Shown one piece after another: positions 7,107-17,336 of a DNA stretch of 21,033 nucleotides. Position 1 is the first letter of the stretch, and each line of letters opens with the position of its first letter. The notes under the pieces are model-generated. The model was not told where the DNA came from. It worked only from the letters and a program-made list of their open reading frames with translations, and did not search any database. The translations under genes were made by a program, and so were the position numbers. Source of the stretch: Betaproteobacteria bacterium (GTDB taxonomy: Bacteria; Pseudomonadota; Gammaproteobacteria; Burkholderiales; Rhodocyclaceae); assembly GCA_028065725.1 (NCBI GenBank), contig JAPTVL010000350.1, forward strand, positions 1-21,033. Direction: 5' to 3'.

Positions 7107-8045
7107 ATGCGCATCATCCCCCTGCTTGCCGCCCTGACCTTCTGCACCCCGGTACTGGCCGGACCCAACGACGTCGTCCGCTCCTACCCGGCGCAAAAGG
7201 TCCACGCCAGTACCTACGTCATCCACGGCCCGCAAGGCGTGCCGTCGGTGGAAAACCAGAGCTTCATGAACAATCCGGCCTGGATCATCACCGCCGACGG
7301 CGTCGTGGTGATCGATCCGGGTTCCAGCGTGCAGGCGGGTCGCATGGTGATGGCGCAACTCAGGAAGACGACCAAGAAGCCGGTCACCCACGTCTTCAAC
7401 ACCCACGTGCATGGCGACCACTGGCTGGGCAATCAGGCGGTGCTGGAAGCGTGGCCCAAGGCCACGATCATCGGCCACCCCGACATGATCAAACAGGCCA
7501 AAAACGGCGCCGATGCCTTCTGGATCAAACTGATGTCGGACATGACCCGCGGCTACACCGACGGCACCCGCGCCGAGATCCCCACGGTCGAAGCGGCCGA
7601 CGGCCAGGAATTCAAGATCGGCGGCAAGACCTTCCGCATCCATTCCTCCACCGACGCGCACAGCAAGACGGATCTGATGATCGAAGTGGTCGAGGACCGC
7701 ATCCTGTTCACCGGCGACAACGTGCTGAACCGCCAGGTGATGAACCTGCGCGATGGCACGTTCAAAGGCGTGATGAAGGCCACCGAGCGTGCGCTCGCCC
7801 TTAACTCAAAACTCTACGTGCCCGGCCACGGCAAGACCGGGGACAGCACCTTCATCGTCGAGCAGAAGGCCTATTTCGACATTCTGATGGCGGAAGTGCT
7901 GCGCATGTACGGCGAGGGCAAAAGCGATTTCGAGATGAAGCCGGTGCTGATCGGCAAGCTCAAGGCCTACAGGAACTGGGCTGAGTGGGAGACCAACCTC
8001 GGCCCGCAGATCAGTCTGGCGATACTGGAAATCGAGCAGGAGTAA
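7107..8045 (+). CDS. Exported MBL-fold metallohydrolase (SoxH/quinoprotein-relay-like)
   Basis: This 312-residue metallo-beta-lactamase-fold protein has a signal peptide (MRIIPLLAALTFCTPVLA, cleavage likely before GPND), so it acts in the periplasm. The zinc motif is THVHGDHW (His100, His102, Asp104, His105), followed by a DAHSKTD histidine, FTGDN and VPGHG ligands. This layout resembles SoxH-like and quinoprotein-relay zinc hydrolases; the substrate is unknown. I start at the ATG at 7107 because GGAGAG lies seven bases upstream and a signal peptide follows; the frame opens earlier only through a weak start. It is 73 nt after the reductase gene and may share its transcript. A hairpin directly follows. 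Confidence 0.85.
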   Translation: MRIIPLLAALTFCTPVLAGPNDVVRSYPAQKVHASTYVIHGPQGVPSVENQSFMNNPAWIITADGVVVIDPGSSVQAGRMVMAQLRKTTKKPVTHVFNTHVHGDHWLGNQAVLEAWPKATIIGHPDMIKQAKNGADAFWIKLMSDMTRGYTDGTRAEIPTVEAADGQEFKIGGKTFRIHSSTDAHSKTDLMIEVVEDRILFTGDNVLNRQVMNLRDGTFKGVMKATERALALNSKLYVPGHGKTGDSTFIVEQKAYFDILMAEVLRMYGEGKSDFEMKPVLIGKLKAYRNWAEWETNLGPQISLAILEIEQE

Positions 8046-8053
8046 ACACCAGG

Positions 8054-8074
8054 GCGGCCGCTGCACGCGGCCGC
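8054..8074. terminator. Hairpin of two GCGGCCGC blocks between convergent genes
   Basis: GCGGCCGC occurs at 8054-8061 and 8067-8074 with 5 nt between. Because the octamer is its own reverse complement, the two copies form an 8-bp all-GC stem with a 5-nt loop on either strand. It lies in the 39-nt gap between convergent stops and probably acts as a bidirectional transcript end, although no T-run follows. Confidence 0.5.
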
Positions 8075-8084
8075 AGTCAGAACT

Positions 8085-8425
8085 TCAGTCCACCAAGCGA
8101 GTGACGCTGGCCACCCTGCCCGGCTGCCATTCGCCGTCGAGGCTTACCCACTCGACACGGTCCCCCAGCATGCGGATCACGCCGGGACGGCGGTTGTCGC
8201 CGGTATCGGAAAATTCGAAGCGGTAATCGCGCTGGAACTGCAGTTGGCCTTCGCTATTGCGTGCAAAACGGGTCCGGCTCAGGGCGACGCTCTCGTCCAG
8301 GAACTGCAGGCCGGCATCAGCGCAGGCACGGCGGCCGACGGCTACAGCCTGTTCACGCACCTGCATGCCGGCGTACCAGTACCACCCGACTGCACCGAAC
8401 AGCCCCAGCAGAAGGATTTCCCAGC

Positions 8426-8429
<4 letters not shown>
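8085..8429 (-). CDS. DUF3301 family small membrane-anchored protein
   Basis: This 114-residue protein begins with a single N-terminal membrane segment (MSWEILLLGLFGAVGWYWYAG), then a soluble part with RACADAGLQFLDESVAL, QFQRDYRFEFSDTGDNR and a GRVASVTRLVD end. These match what I know of the DUF3301 family, whose function is not established. Its ATG overlaps the rhlE stop by four bases (ATGA), so it is translationally coupled as the last gene of the dapA-bamC-MBL-rhlE operon. The soluble part should face the cytoplasm or the periplasm depending on anchor orientation, which the sequence does not decide. Confidence 0.8.
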
Positions 8430-9807
<1,378 letters not shown>

Positions 9808-9823
<16 letters not shown>

Positions 9824-10566
9824 TCAAATCCTGTCGTCTGGCAGGCCACGCGCACGTCATCGTCCGCGCAGTTCAGCACCTGGGCCAGCGCACGCTGCGC
9901 CAGTGCCGACGTGTTGTTCTTTTTCGACACGTGCGCGGCCATCACGCATTGTAATTTTTCATGCTTCAGCTTATCCAGCAAGGCCGCCGACTGACCGTTT
10001 TCCAGGTGGCCGAAGCGTCCGCCCACCCGGCGCTTGAGGCTCACCGGGTACGGTCCGTTTTCCAGCATGGCCGCGTCGTGATTGCATTCCAGCACCAGCG
10101 CATCGACGCCGGCGAGCATGGCCTCGATGTGAGGCGTGCTGCAACCGGTATCGGTCAGTACGCCGAGCCTGCGGGCGCCGTCGCCGAATACGTACTGGAC
10201 CGGCTCGCGCGCATCGTGGGGCACCGGATAGGGCTGGATTTCCAGCCCGTCCACCGCAAACGCCGCGTGGCTGTCGATCACCTGCACCGCCACGCCGTCG
10301 AGATCCTGCGCCATCGCCAGCGTGCCTGCGGTGAGCCATACCGGCAGCTGGTGCTTGCGCGCCAGCCGCCCCACCCCGCCGATATGGTCACTGTGCTCGT
10401 GGGTGACCACGATACCGGCCAGATCGGACGGCTGCAAACCCAGCCGCGCCAGGCGCGTCACGCTATCGGCCAGTCCGAATCCACAGTCCATCAGCACCCG
10501 GGTGCGCCCGGCCTCGACCACCAGGCCATTGCCTTCGCTGCCGCTACCGAGGCTGGCGAATCGCAT
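9808..10566 (-). CDS. MBL-fold metallohydrolase (YycJ/WalJ-like)
   Basis: This 252-residue cytosolic metallo-beta-lactamase-fold protein starts MRFASLGSGSEGNG, the characteristic N-terminus of the YycJ/WalJ group. The metal site is THEHSDH (His56, His58, Asp60, His61), followed by LTDTGCS, LECNHD and AAHVSKKNN, which supply the remaining ligands and the C-terminal signature. Members are proposed to act on nucleic acids, for example as 5' exonucleases linked to DNA repair; that role is not shown here. It follows bamC by 16 nt and its 3' end overlaps the rhlE start, so it belongs to the dapA operon. Confidence 0.88.
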
Positions 10567-10582
10567 TACGCGTGTTCCCGCA

Positions 10583-11683
10583 TTACTTCAATTCTGTGTG
10601 CAGCAGGTTGATGATGCGGGTCTGCGTATTGGCGTCGACCGGCTTGCCTTCGGCACCGGCGACCTTGACCCGGCTCTTCTCGCCCGCCTCGTTGACCACG
10701 ATCTGCAATTGCGGCGATGTCTGTCCCTTCTTGCTGCGCCAGAAGGCCAGCTTGGCGAACATGCCTTCGTCGCGCTTGCTTTCGTTGTCGACCTCGGGGT
10801 CGATGTAGCGCACGAAATACACGCCCTTGGAACGGTCGCGGTCTTCCACCGCAAAGCCGACGCGGTCGAGCGCGAGGCCGACGCGGCGCCAGGCGCGGTC
10901 AAAGCTTTCGTCCATTTCCAGTACCGGCGCGCCGGCATCGCTGACGATGCGCGCCATTTCCGGCGCCTGCTGTTTGGCGAGCAGGGTCTGGGCGCGGCTC
11001 TCCTCGACGCCAAAGCGCAGCATCAGGCGGCGCAGCATTTCGGCCTCGAGTTCGGGATCGGCCGGGCGCGGCTGCCACACGGTCCTGTCCTTGTTCGAGG
11101 AATCATAGACTTCCAGCATGCCGCGATGGCTGATGTAGATTTCGGTGCCTTCCTGGCTTGCCTCGATGCGGGTGCGGAACTTGTCGCGCTCAGCGGTCGA
11201 GTACAGGCCGTCGATCACCTTGCCGAGCGTGCGGCGAATGACATCCTGCGGGATCTTCGCGCGGTTTTCCGCCCAGTCGGTTTCGATCACGCCGGTTTCG
11301 GTCGATTCCAGGTTGACGATGAAGCCGGTCTCCTGCCAGAAATCCTTGATCACCGGCCACACCTGCTGCGGCGTCGCCTGCACCACCAGCCAGCGCTGGC
11401 TGCCGGCGCGCTCGATGCGCGCCTTCTCCTGTGCCGGCAGCAGGGTTTGCGTGCCGCTCGGTGCAGTCTTGCGTTCCTGGCTGTAGGTCGACAGGGTTGC
11501 GCTGCCGCTGCCCTGGGTGTCGGGGACGGCATAGCGGTTGTCGCCGGTCGGTGCGGTGAGGTCGGGCGGCACTTCCAGCGTCGGCAGCTTGCCGGCCGAT
11601 TTGTAGTCGATTTTCTTGGATTCGATGATGCCGCAACCCGAGGCGGCCAGCGTGACCATCAGAAACAGGGGCAATAAACGCAT
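10583..11683 (-). CDS. bamC: Outer membrane protein assembly factor BamC (lipoprotein)
   Basis: This 366-residue BamC/NlpB/DapX-family lipoprotein is an accessory part of the BAM complex that inserts beta-barrel proteins into the outer membrane. It has a lipoprotein signal peptide with lipobox LAASGC (Cys17), an extended N-terminal segment with KIDYKSAGKLPTLEVPPDL that would contact BamD, and two helix-grip domains (about 95-205 and 245-360) joined by a linker. The length is close to the usual 340-370. It is directly downstream of dapA (20 nt), a conserved dapA-bamC arrangement that supports the call. Confidence 0.92.
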   Translation of the reverse strand: MRLLPLFLMVTLAASGCGIIESKKIDYKSAGKLPTLEVPPDLTAPTGDNRYAVPDTQGSGSATLSTYSQERKTAPSGTQTLLPAQEKARIERAGSQRWLVVQATPQQVWPVIKDFWQETGFIVNLESTETGVIETDWAENRAKIPQDVIRRTLGKVIDGLYSTAERDKFRTRIEASQEGTEIYISHRGMLEVYDSSNKDRTVWQPRPADPELEAEMLRRLMLRFGVEESRAQTLLAKQQAPEMARIVSDAGAPVLEMDESFDRAWRRVGLALDRVGFAVEDRDRSKGVYFVRYIDPEVDNESKRDEGMFAKLAFWRSKKGQTSPQLQIVVNEAGEKSRVKVAGAEGKPVDANTQTRIINLLHTELK

Positions 11684-11703
11684 AAAGTGTCCTAAACGAA
11701 GGC

Positions 11704-12594
11704 TTAAATCAAACCGGCGTGGCGCATCGCGTCACGCAGGGTGTCGTGCTGTCCGGCAGACAGCGGGGTCAGCGGCAGGCGCAGGCCGGAAGGGATGAGC
11801 CCCAGTTCGGCGCAGGCCCACTTGACCGGAATCGGATTGGCTTCGACAAACAGCTTGCTGTGAAGCGGAAGCAATGCATTGTTGAGTTCGCGTGCGCGCG
11901 CCAGGTTCCCGGCAAACGCCGCCACGCACATCTCGTGCATCAGTTTCGGCGCAACGTTGGCGGTAACAGAAATCACGCCATCGCCGCCCAGCAGCATGAA
12001 GGGCATCGCCGAGGCATCGTCGCCGCTGTAGAGCGCGAAACCCTTCGGTGCACGACGTATCAGGTCGGCCGCGCGCTCCATGCTGCCGGTGGCGTCCTTC
12101 ACGCCGACGATGCCGGGCACCTGGGCCAGACGCAGCGTGGTGTCGTTGGACAGGTCCGCCACCGTGCGCCCGGGCACGTTGTAGAGAATCAGCGGCAGGT
12201 CGACCGCTTCGGCAATCTTCTTGTAGTGCTGATAGAGGCCTTCCTGGGTCGGCTTGTTGTAGTACGGCACCACCGACAGCCCGGCCTGTGCGCCCGCAGC
12301 CTTGGCGCATTCGGTCAGTTCGATCGCTTCGGAGGTGGAGTTCGCGCCGGTTCCCGCGATCACCGGCACCCGGCCGGCGGCCTGCTCGACCGTCGTGCGG
12401 ATCAGCAGGCAATGCTCGTCGTAGCTGACCGTGGGCGATTCGCCGGTGGTGCCGACGATGACGATGCCGTCCGTTCCCTCCGCGATGTGCCAGTCGACCA
12501 GCCGACGCAGCGCGTCGAGATCGAGCGCGCCGTCGTCCGACATCGGGGTGACGATCGCAACCAGGCTTCCTCTGGCCATATTCGTTTCTGCCAT
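11704..12594 (-). CDS. dapA: 4-hydroxy-tetrahydrodipicolinate synthase
   Basis: This 296-residue aldolase condenses pyruvate with aspartate semialdehyde in lysine and diaminopimelate synthesis. Active-site marks are visible: GTTGESPT with Thr49/Thr50, [11 protein letters not shown] (111-121), YNVPGRT with Tyr138 and Arg143, and the Schiff-base lysine Lys166 in GVKDATG. I keep ATG at 12594, which has GCGGAAAC upstream. ATG five codons in ([13 protein letters not shown]) matches the usual family N-terminus better but has a weaker ribosome site, so the true start is open. It leads the bamC-MBL-rhlE-DUF3301 operon and lies 77 nt after fliR, where I could not pick a convincing promoter or terminator. 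Confidence 0.95.
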   Translation of the reverse strand: MAETNMARGSLVAIVTPMSDDGALDLDALRRLVDWHIAEGTDGIVIVGTTGESPTVSYDEHCLLIRTTVEQAAGRVPVIAGTGANSTSEAIELTECAKAAGAQAGLSVVPYYNKPTQEGLYQHYKKIAEAVDLPLILYNVPGRTVADLSNDTTLRLAQVPGIVGVKDATGSMERAADLIRRAPKGFALYSGDDASAMPFMLLGGDGVISVTANVAPKLMHEMCVAAFAGNLARARELNNALLPLHSKLFVEANPIPVKWACAELGLIPSGLRLPLTPLSAGQHDTLRDAMRHAGLI

Positions 12595-12671
12595 CTTGTT
12601 TCCGCCGCTTTATATTCAATACCGCGCCGTCATGGTTGCGGCCGGTTAACGATAAATCGGAGCATTCTAAT

Positions 12672-13424
12672 CTATCTGGCCATGCCCAGCCTACCGAGCC
12701 AGCCTGCCAGTTGCTCGATGCCCAGTCCGACGCCGTGCGCGACCAGCGGCACCGCCCACACCCAGGCGGCCATCAGACCCAGCGCCGCGATTCCCAGCCC
12801 GACCGAGAACATATCCATCCCCGGCGTGGTGCGCGCCACGATAGCGAAGGCCAGCTGAATCAGCAGCGCCAGCGCAACGAGCGGCAAGGCCAGCTGCACG
12901 CCGGTGGCGAACAGCCAGCTGGCGGCTTCGGCCAGCTGACGCAGGTCGGCCGTTGCGGGCAGGATGGCTGCAGGCGCGGCGGCGAAGCTGTCGCGCAACG
13001 CATCGATGACCAGCAGATGGCCGCTTGCCGCCAGAAACGCCATTGCAGCCAGCCACCCCGCCAGCGCGCGCCAGGGCGCGTCCGCCGGTGCCGCCTGCTC
13101 GGCGGTCAAGGTCAGCAGGCCGCCGGTCGCGGTATGGCCGGTCCACATCAGCGCAGCCGACACCGCAGCAAAAACCAGCCACACGCACAGCGCCAGCGCC
13201 GCGCCCCGGATCATTTCCAGGCTCAATGACAGCATTCCTGCCACGGTAAAGGGATCGACCGTCTCGATTGTCAGACCTGGCGCCAGCGCCGCAGCAAAGG
13301 TTGCTGCCAGCATCAATCGCAGCAACAGCGGCAGGCGGCCGACCAGCGGATCGAACACGGCCCACCCGGCCATCCGGGCGAAGGCGAACAGCCAGACAGC
13401 CAGGCTTGCTTCAGTCAACGGCAT
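12672..13424 (-). CDS. fliR: Flagellar export gate protein FliR
   Basis: This 250-residue polytopic inner-membrane protein of the flagellar type III export gate assembles with FliP and FliQ. It has about six hydrophobic segments, an N-terminal WLFAFARMAGW followed by DPLVGRLPLLLRLMLA, which matches the FliR N-terminal pattern, and a loop with TPGMDMFSVGLGIAALGL. I choose ATG at 13424 because GAGG lies five bases upstream. A longer TTG start at 13439 would overlap fliQ by 8 nt and has no better site. It is the last gene of the fli operon. Confidence 0.93.
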   Translation of the reverse strand: MPLTEASLAVWLFAFARMAGWAVFDPLVGRLPLLLRLMLAATFAAALAPGLTIETVDPFTVAGMLSLSLEMIRGAALALCVWLVFAAVSAALMWTGHTATGGLLTLTAEQAAPADAPWRALAGWLAAMAFLAASGHLLVIDALRDSFAAAPAAILPATADLRQLAEAASWLFATGVQLALPLVALALLIQLAFAIVARTTPGMDMFSVGLGIAALGLMAAWVWAVPLVAHGVGLGIEQLAGWLGRLGMAR

Positions 13425-13431
13425 CGCTGCC

Positions 13432-13686
13432 TCATTCAAGCAGCGCCGGGAAATCGGTCAGCAGGGTACGCGCGAACTCGACGACCTGCCCGCCCATCCA
13501 GTTGCCCAACACCGCCATCACGGCCACCATGACGATAAGCTTGGGGACGAAGGACAGCGTCGGTTCGTGGATCTGCGTGGCAGCCTGGAACAGGCTGATG
13601 GCGAAGGCGGCCACCAGCCCTGCCAGCAATACGGGCGCGGCGATCAGCACCACCAGCCAGAGCGCGTCGCGGGCGAGGCCTTCCAT
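13432..13686 (-). CDS. fliQ: Flagellar export gate protein FliQ
   Basis: This 84-residue protein has two membrane helices separated by a short loop with QAATQIHEPTLSFVPK, the conserved FliQ signature. It is part of the FliPQR export gate in the inner membrane at the centre of the basal body. Its size is typical (about 89). Its ATG overlaps the fliP stop by one base (TGATG), and its stop is seven bases before the fliR ATG, so all three gate subunits are translationally linked. Confidence 0.95.
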   Translation of the reverse strand: MEGLARDALWLVVLIAAPVLLAGLVAAFAISLFQAATQIHEPTLSFVPKLIVMVAVMAVLGNWMGGQVVEFARTLLTDFPALLE

Positions 13687-14414
13687 CAGAAACTGCCCAG
13701 CAGCGAACCGACCAGCAGATGCCAGCCGTCGACCGTGACGAACAACAGCAGTTTGAGCGGCAGCGACACCAGTTGCGGCGGCAGCATGATCATGCCGAGC
13801 GCAGTCAGCACAGCGGCGACCACCAGATCGATCACCAGGAACGGCAGCACCACCATGAAGCCGATCTGGAAGGCGGTCTTCAGCTCACTGGTGAGAAAGG
13901 CCGGCGCCAGCGCGGCCAGCGGCACGCTGTCCACCTTTTGGGGATCGATGGCCTTGTCGTCGCCGATAAACAGGCTCAGGTCTTCGGCCCGAGTCTGCCG
14001 CAGCATGAAATTTTTCAGCGGCTGCGCAGCCTGTTCGGCGGCGGCGTTGAAGCTCATTGCGCCGGCCAGATAGGGCTGATAGGCCTCGGTGTCGATGGTC
14101 TTGATTGCCGGCGACATCACGAATATCGTCAGCAGCACCGCCAGCCCCATCAGCACCAGATTCGGCGGTGCAGTGTGGCTTCCCAGGCCCTGTCGCAGCA
14201 GGAACAGCACCACCGCGATGCGGGTGAACGCGGTGAACGCCAGCAGCAAGGCCGGAAGGAACGGAAACAGCAGCAGCCAGGGCAGGCTCGCGCCCGGCAC
14301 GCCGATCACCTGCCCGCCCGCGCCGGGGGTGACGCTCAACAACGGCACGCTCGGTTCAGCGCCCAGGACGGGCATGCTCAGCACCAGCGCCGCAAGCATG
14401 AGGACGCGTTTCAT
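13686..14414 (-). CDS. fliP: Flagellar export gate protein FliP
   Basis: This 242-residue gate subunit has a cleavable signal peptide (MKRVLMLAALVLSMPVLGA), as is usual for FliP, then hydrophobic helices with FPFLPALLLAFTAFTRIAVV, a periplasmic segment rich in Ala/Glu, and the C-terminal signature around ELKTAFQIGFMVVLPFLVIDLVV. It pairs with FliQ and FliR in the export channel. I choose ATG at 14414, forming a TGATG overlap with fliO and with GGAG eight bases upstream; a GTG one codon earlier (14417) is possible. Confidence 0.95.
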   Translation of the reverse strand: MKRVLMLAALVLSMPVLGAEPSVPLLSVTPGAGGQVIGVPGASLPWLLLFPFLPALLLAFTAFTRIAVVLFLLRQGLGSHTAPPNLVLMGLAVLLTIFVMSPAIKTIDTEAYQPYLAGAMSFNAAAEQAAQPLKNFMLRQTRAEDLSLFIGDDKAIDPQKVDSVPLAALAPAFLTSELKTAFQIGFMVVLPFLVIDLVVAAVLTALGMIMLPPQLVSLPLKLLLFVTVDGWHLLVGSLLGSF

Positions 14415-14761
14415 CACAGCCGCTCCGCCGGAGACTTGCCGGAATCGGCTGGCCTGGGCAGGGTGTGCAGCAGCCGCACGTTGCCGCCGCCCACGCCCAG
14501 CAGCAGCCAGGTGTCATCGACCTCCACCACCACCACGCGTTCACGCGTTCCCACCGGCGTCGTCCCCACCACCTTGACCGCGCCTTGCGCGCCCATGCCC
14601 GGCAGATAGCGGCGGGCGAGCCATGCCACCGCAACGAATCCGCCCAGGATCAGAACCAGGCTCAGCAGCACCGTCAGCATGCTGGAGGCCGTGTCGGGGG
14701 CGGCGGCCGTCGCCGCGGACGGAATCAGCAGCAACGCGCCTGCCGCAAGAAACTTAGCCAT
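14414..14761 (-). CDS. fliO: Flagellar biosynthesis protein FliO
   Basis: This 115-residue protein has a signal-like N-terminus (MAKFLAAGALLLIPSAATA), one membrane helix (about 28-48, MLTVLLSLVLILGGFVAVAW) and a small cytoplasmic domain with VGTTPVGTRERVVVVEVDD...LLLGVGGGNVRLLH, the recognisable FliO core. FliO helps FliP assemble into the export gate. Its start overlaps the stop of the preceding unknown gene by 8 nt, and its stop overlaps fliP. The length is at the short end of the family. Confidence 0.9.
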   Translation of the reverse strand: MAKFLAAGALLLIPSAATAAAPDTASSMLTVLLSLVLILGGFVAVAWLARRYLPGMGAQGAVKVVGTTPVGTRERVVVVEVDDTWLLLGVGGGNVRLLHTLPRPADSGKSPAERL

Positions 14762-15221
14762 GCCGTATCACTCCTCGCGCCCAGCGCGTCATGTCGATTG
14801 GGGTATGCGGCAACTGCACGGCGAGCGTTGCCTGCGTGAGATCGGTTGTGAGGCGCCACGCCAGCGCAGGCGGCAGCCCGGCCTGCGCCGCCCCATCCAG
14901 CCAGCACTCTGCGAGCGCGGCATCCAGGGTTTGGATCAGGCCATGGGGCACAAAGGGGGCCGAGCCCAGCATGCGCTGCCCGCCGAGGCGACGCGTCAGC
15001 CACAGGGTGGCCAGCGCGGCATCGGGCTGCCAGATGGGCACGGCGGGTGCAGCAGCGGCGGCCGTCGGCGGCGCTGTCGCCACCGCCTGAACCGGCAGAT
15101 GCAGGCGTGCCGTCAGGATCGCGACGAGCTTGCGGGTCAAGCGTGTCGGCATGCCATCCGATGCAGCAGGAGGCGTGGCCAGAAAAGCGATTTCAGCGGG
15201 GGTGAGCTGCAGCAATTGCAT
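14754..15221 (-). CDS. Unrecognised 155-residue protein between fliJ and fliO (gene X)
   Basis: I do not recognise a family with confidence. The protein starts [14 protein letters not shown] and has a basic helix (TRLTRKLVAILTARLHLPV, about 26-44), an Ala/Pro-rich linker, a WQPDAALATLWLTRRLGG segment and a last third with LPPALAWRLTTDLTQATLAVQ. It is soluble, with no signal peptide. The frame is open 51 codons further upstream, but this ATG overlaps the fliJ stop as TGATG and the stop overlaps fliO, so it is certainly part of the operon. The slot normally holds fliK, fliL, fliM and fliN. It lacks the FliN/SPOA fold pattern. A weak resemblance to the N-terminal part of SctQ/FliM proteins is only a hint. 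Confidence 0.75.
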   Translation of the reverse strand: MQLLQLTPAEIAFLATPPAASDGMPTRLTRKLVAILTARLHLPVQAVATAPPTAAAAAPAVPIWQPDAALATLWLTRRLGGQRMLGSAPFVPHGLIQTLDAALAECWLDGAAQAGLPPALAWRLTTDLTQATLAVQLPHTPIDMTRWARGVIRHG

Positions 15222-15670
15222 CAGAGCACCCGTCGACCCGCATGGCGAAGCGTCAATTCCACCAGTTCGTCGTGCTGGCGCTGCTCGACGCGACGTTGCT
15301 GGATGGCAGCCTGCGCCTGATGGCGCTGCTCCAGCAGGCGCAGCGCCTTCACCCGCTGCTCGGCCTGCATCCATTCGGCAAGCCGCGCCTGCCAGTCCCG
15401 GTGCGCGGCGTCGATGGCATCCTGCGCCGCCTGCATTTCCGCCGCCCGCGCGTTTTGCAGACGATTCTTTTCCTGCAGCTGGGCTGCCGTTACACCGTCA
15501 CGAAGTTCATCCGCCAACTGTACGATGTGGGCATCGCGCAGCGTGGTCAGCTGCACCTGGCGGCCGCGCGCCCGCAACCAGACGCCATGCGCGAGCTTGA
15601 CCGAGCGCGACAGCGTTTCGCTGCGCCGCTCGGCCAGTTGCAGCACGCGCGCCAGCGAAAACGGCTTCAC
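15221..15670 (-). CDS. fliJ: Flagellar export chaperone/coupling protein FliJ
   Basis: This 149-residue, almost wholly helical and highly charged protein is rich in Gln, Arg and Glu with heptad-like spacing, consistent with the antiparallel coiled coil of FliJ. FliJ links the FliI ATPase ring to the export gate protein FlhA. The N-terminus [16 protein letters not shown] resembles the family start. It begins with GTG overlapping the fliI stop by four bases (GTGA). Its stop overlaps the next gene as TGATG. FliJ sequences diverge strongly, so the call rests on composition, length and position after fliI. Confidence 0.88.
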   Translation of the reverse strand: MKPFSLARVLQLAERRSETLSRSVKLAHGVWLRARGRQVQLTTLRDAHIVQLADELRDGVTAAQLQEKNRLQNARAAEMQAAQDAIDAAHRDWQARLAEWMQAEQRVKALRLLEQRHQAQAAIQQRRVEQRQHDELVELTLRHAGRRVL

Positions 15671-17061
15671 CCGAGCACCTTATCCAGTCCGGCACGGGCG
15701 GCATCCAGTGACGCGCGTTCGCGCATGCCCTGCATCAGGTAACCCTGCATTTTGGGGAACAGCCGCACCCCCTCGTCCAGCACCAGATCGGCGCCCGGCA
15801 CGTAGGCGCCGACCGCCAGCAGGTCACGGCTGCGCATGTAGCGCGAATAAAGGTATTTGAAGCGGCGGGTGCGCTCCAGCGCATCCTCGGAAAGCAGATC
15901 GGGCTGGGCGCGGCTGATCGAGGCTTCGATGTCGATCGCGGGGTAATGCCCGGCGTCGGCGAGGTCGCGGGAGAGCACGATGTGGCCGTCGAGTATCGCG
16001 CGCGCCGCATCGGCGATCGGGTCCTGCTGGTCGTCGCCCTCCATCAGCACGGTGAAAAAAGCGGTGACCGAACCGCTGCCGCTGCGGCCGTTGCCGGCGC
16101 GCTCGGCCAGCTGCGGCAGCTTGGCGAACACCGACGGCGGATAGCCCTTGGTAGCGGGCGGCTCGCCGATCGCCAGCGCCACCTCGCGCTGCGCCATCGC
16201 GTAGCGGGTGAGCGAATCCATGATCAGCAGCACGTGCTTGCCCTGATCGCGGAAATATTCGGCGATCGCCATCGCATACGCTGCGCCGTTCAGCCGCATC
16301 AGCGGCGGATGGTCGGCAGGCGCCGCCACCACCACCGCGCGCGCCATCCCCTCGCTGCCGAGAATGCGGTCGATGAATTCCTTGACCTCGCGGCCGCGTT
16401 CGCCGATCAGCCCTACCACCACCACGTCAGCCTCGGTGAAGCGCGCCATCATGCCGAGCAGAATGCTTTTGCCGACGCCGCTGCCGGCGAACAGGCCGAG
16501 CCGCTGCCCGCGCCCCACCGTCAACAGGCCGTTGATCGCGCGCACGCCGACGTCGAGCGTCTGCCGGATCGGTGCCCGTTCCAGCGGATTGATCGGCCGG
16601 CTGTACAGCGGCACCCGGCGCTCCAGCGACAGCGGCCCCATGCCATCCAGGGGGCGACCTGCGCCATCGAGCACACGCCCCAGCAGGCGCTCGCCCACCG
16701 GCACCTGGCGCACCCGGTCCTGAGCGCGGCGGCGCGGCACGTAGCGCATCCCCAGACGCGGCGCCTGCGCTGCCATCGGGTTGTCGGGAATCACCCGCGC
16801 GCCCGGCATCACCCCGTAGATGTCGGTGGCCGGCATGATGAACAGGCGGTCGCCGGAAAAACCGGCAACCTCGGCCTCGATGCTCTGCCCTCCGGGAACC
16901 TGGATGTGGCACTGGCTGCCCACCGGCAGGCGCAGACCCACGGCTTCCATCACCAGCCCGGACACCCGGGTGAGGCGTCCGCTGGTCGCAATTGGCGTCG
17001 CCCAGCTCACCGCGCGCCGGCAGTCGGCCAGGTATTCGCGCAGGCGGACGATGCGGTCCAT
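15667..17061 (-). CDS. fliI: Flagellum-specific export ATPase FliI
   Basis: This 464-residue ATPase of the flagellar type III exporter is related to the F1 beta subunit. It shows an N-terminal barrel (about 20-95), the Walker A loop GSGVGKS (193-199), [13 protein letters not shown], the Walker B region [11 protein letters not shown] (about 269-279), [14 protein letters not shown] and the C-terminal helical domain. The length is typical. In related operons it follows fliH directly; here a 291-bp inserted element separates the two. The end of that element places AAGGA only two bases from the ATG, unusually close, so initiation may be altered relative to the ancestral coupled junction. Confidence 0.96.
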   Translation of the reverse strand: MDRIVRLREYLADCRRAVSWATPIATSGRLTRVSGLVMEAVGLRLPVGSQCHIQVPGGQSIEAEVAGFSGDRLFIMPATDIYGVMPGARVIPDNPMAAQAPRLGMRYVPRRRAQDRVRQVPVGERLLGRVLDGAGRPLDGMGPLSLERRVPLYSRPINPLERAPIRQTLDVGVRAINGLLTVGRGQRLGLFAGSGVGKSILLGMMARFTEADVVVVGLIGERGREVKEFIDRILGSEGMARAVVVAAPADHPPLMRLNGAAYAMAIAEYFRDQGKHVLLIMDSLTRYAMAQREVALAIGEPPATKGYPPSVFAKLPQLAERAGNGRSGSGSVTAFFTVLMEGDDQQDPIADAARAILDGHIVLSRDLADAGHYPAIDIEASISRAQPDLLSEDALERTRRFKYLYSRYMRSRDLLAVGAYVPGADLVLDEGVRLFPKMQGYLMQGMRERASLDAARAGLDKVLG

Positions 17062-17063
17062 TA

Positions 17064-17081
17064 TCCTTGGAACCCCGGTTG
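17064..17081 (+). repeat. Left terminal inverted repeat of the fliH/fliI element
   Basis: TCCTTGGAACCCCGGTTG is the exact reverse complement of 17337-17354. Including the flanking A/T pair (17063 and 17355), the match is 19 bp. Beyond it the two ends show only gapped similarity. Confidence 0.9.
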
Positions 17082-17129
17082 GACGCGTTCGATTGCGCGG
17101 CTGCCGAGTCGGCTGGCAAGGCGCAAGAG

Positions 17130-17165
17130 CGTGGCTGTTGCCGCTTGAGCGGCTTTACAGCCACG
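17130..17165. repeat. Strong internal hairpin in the fliH/fliI element
   Basis: CGTGGCTGT (17130-17138) pairs with ACAGCCACG (17157-17165). Inside it GCCGC (17140-17144) pairs with GCGGC (17149-17153) around a TTGA loop. A second, smaller hairpin lies at 17191-17207 (GCATGG, 5-nt loop, CCATGC). In RNA these could slow polymerase or protect transcript ends between fliH and fliI. Confidence 0.75.
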
Positions 17166-17336
17166 GCCTGCCCCTTGCGGGTGCGAGGCGGCATGGTCAT
17201 TCCATGCAACGAGGCGCAACGCCGCCAGATGGCTCGACAGTCGTGCACTCGAATGCGTAGCGATTTTTGCTGGCAATGAAATGTCCCGGCTGTGATCACG
17301 GAAAAATGATGATAACGATTGCATCACGAGAGCGGT

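Noticed and set aside
10322..11677. A 451-codon plus-strand open frame
   Set aside because: It is antisense to the MBL gene and bamC and is explained by high-GC shadow coding.
15946..17148. A 400-codon plus-strand open frame
   Set aside because: It is antisense to fliI and crosses into the inserted element. The translation is His/Arg/Ala-rich without domains.
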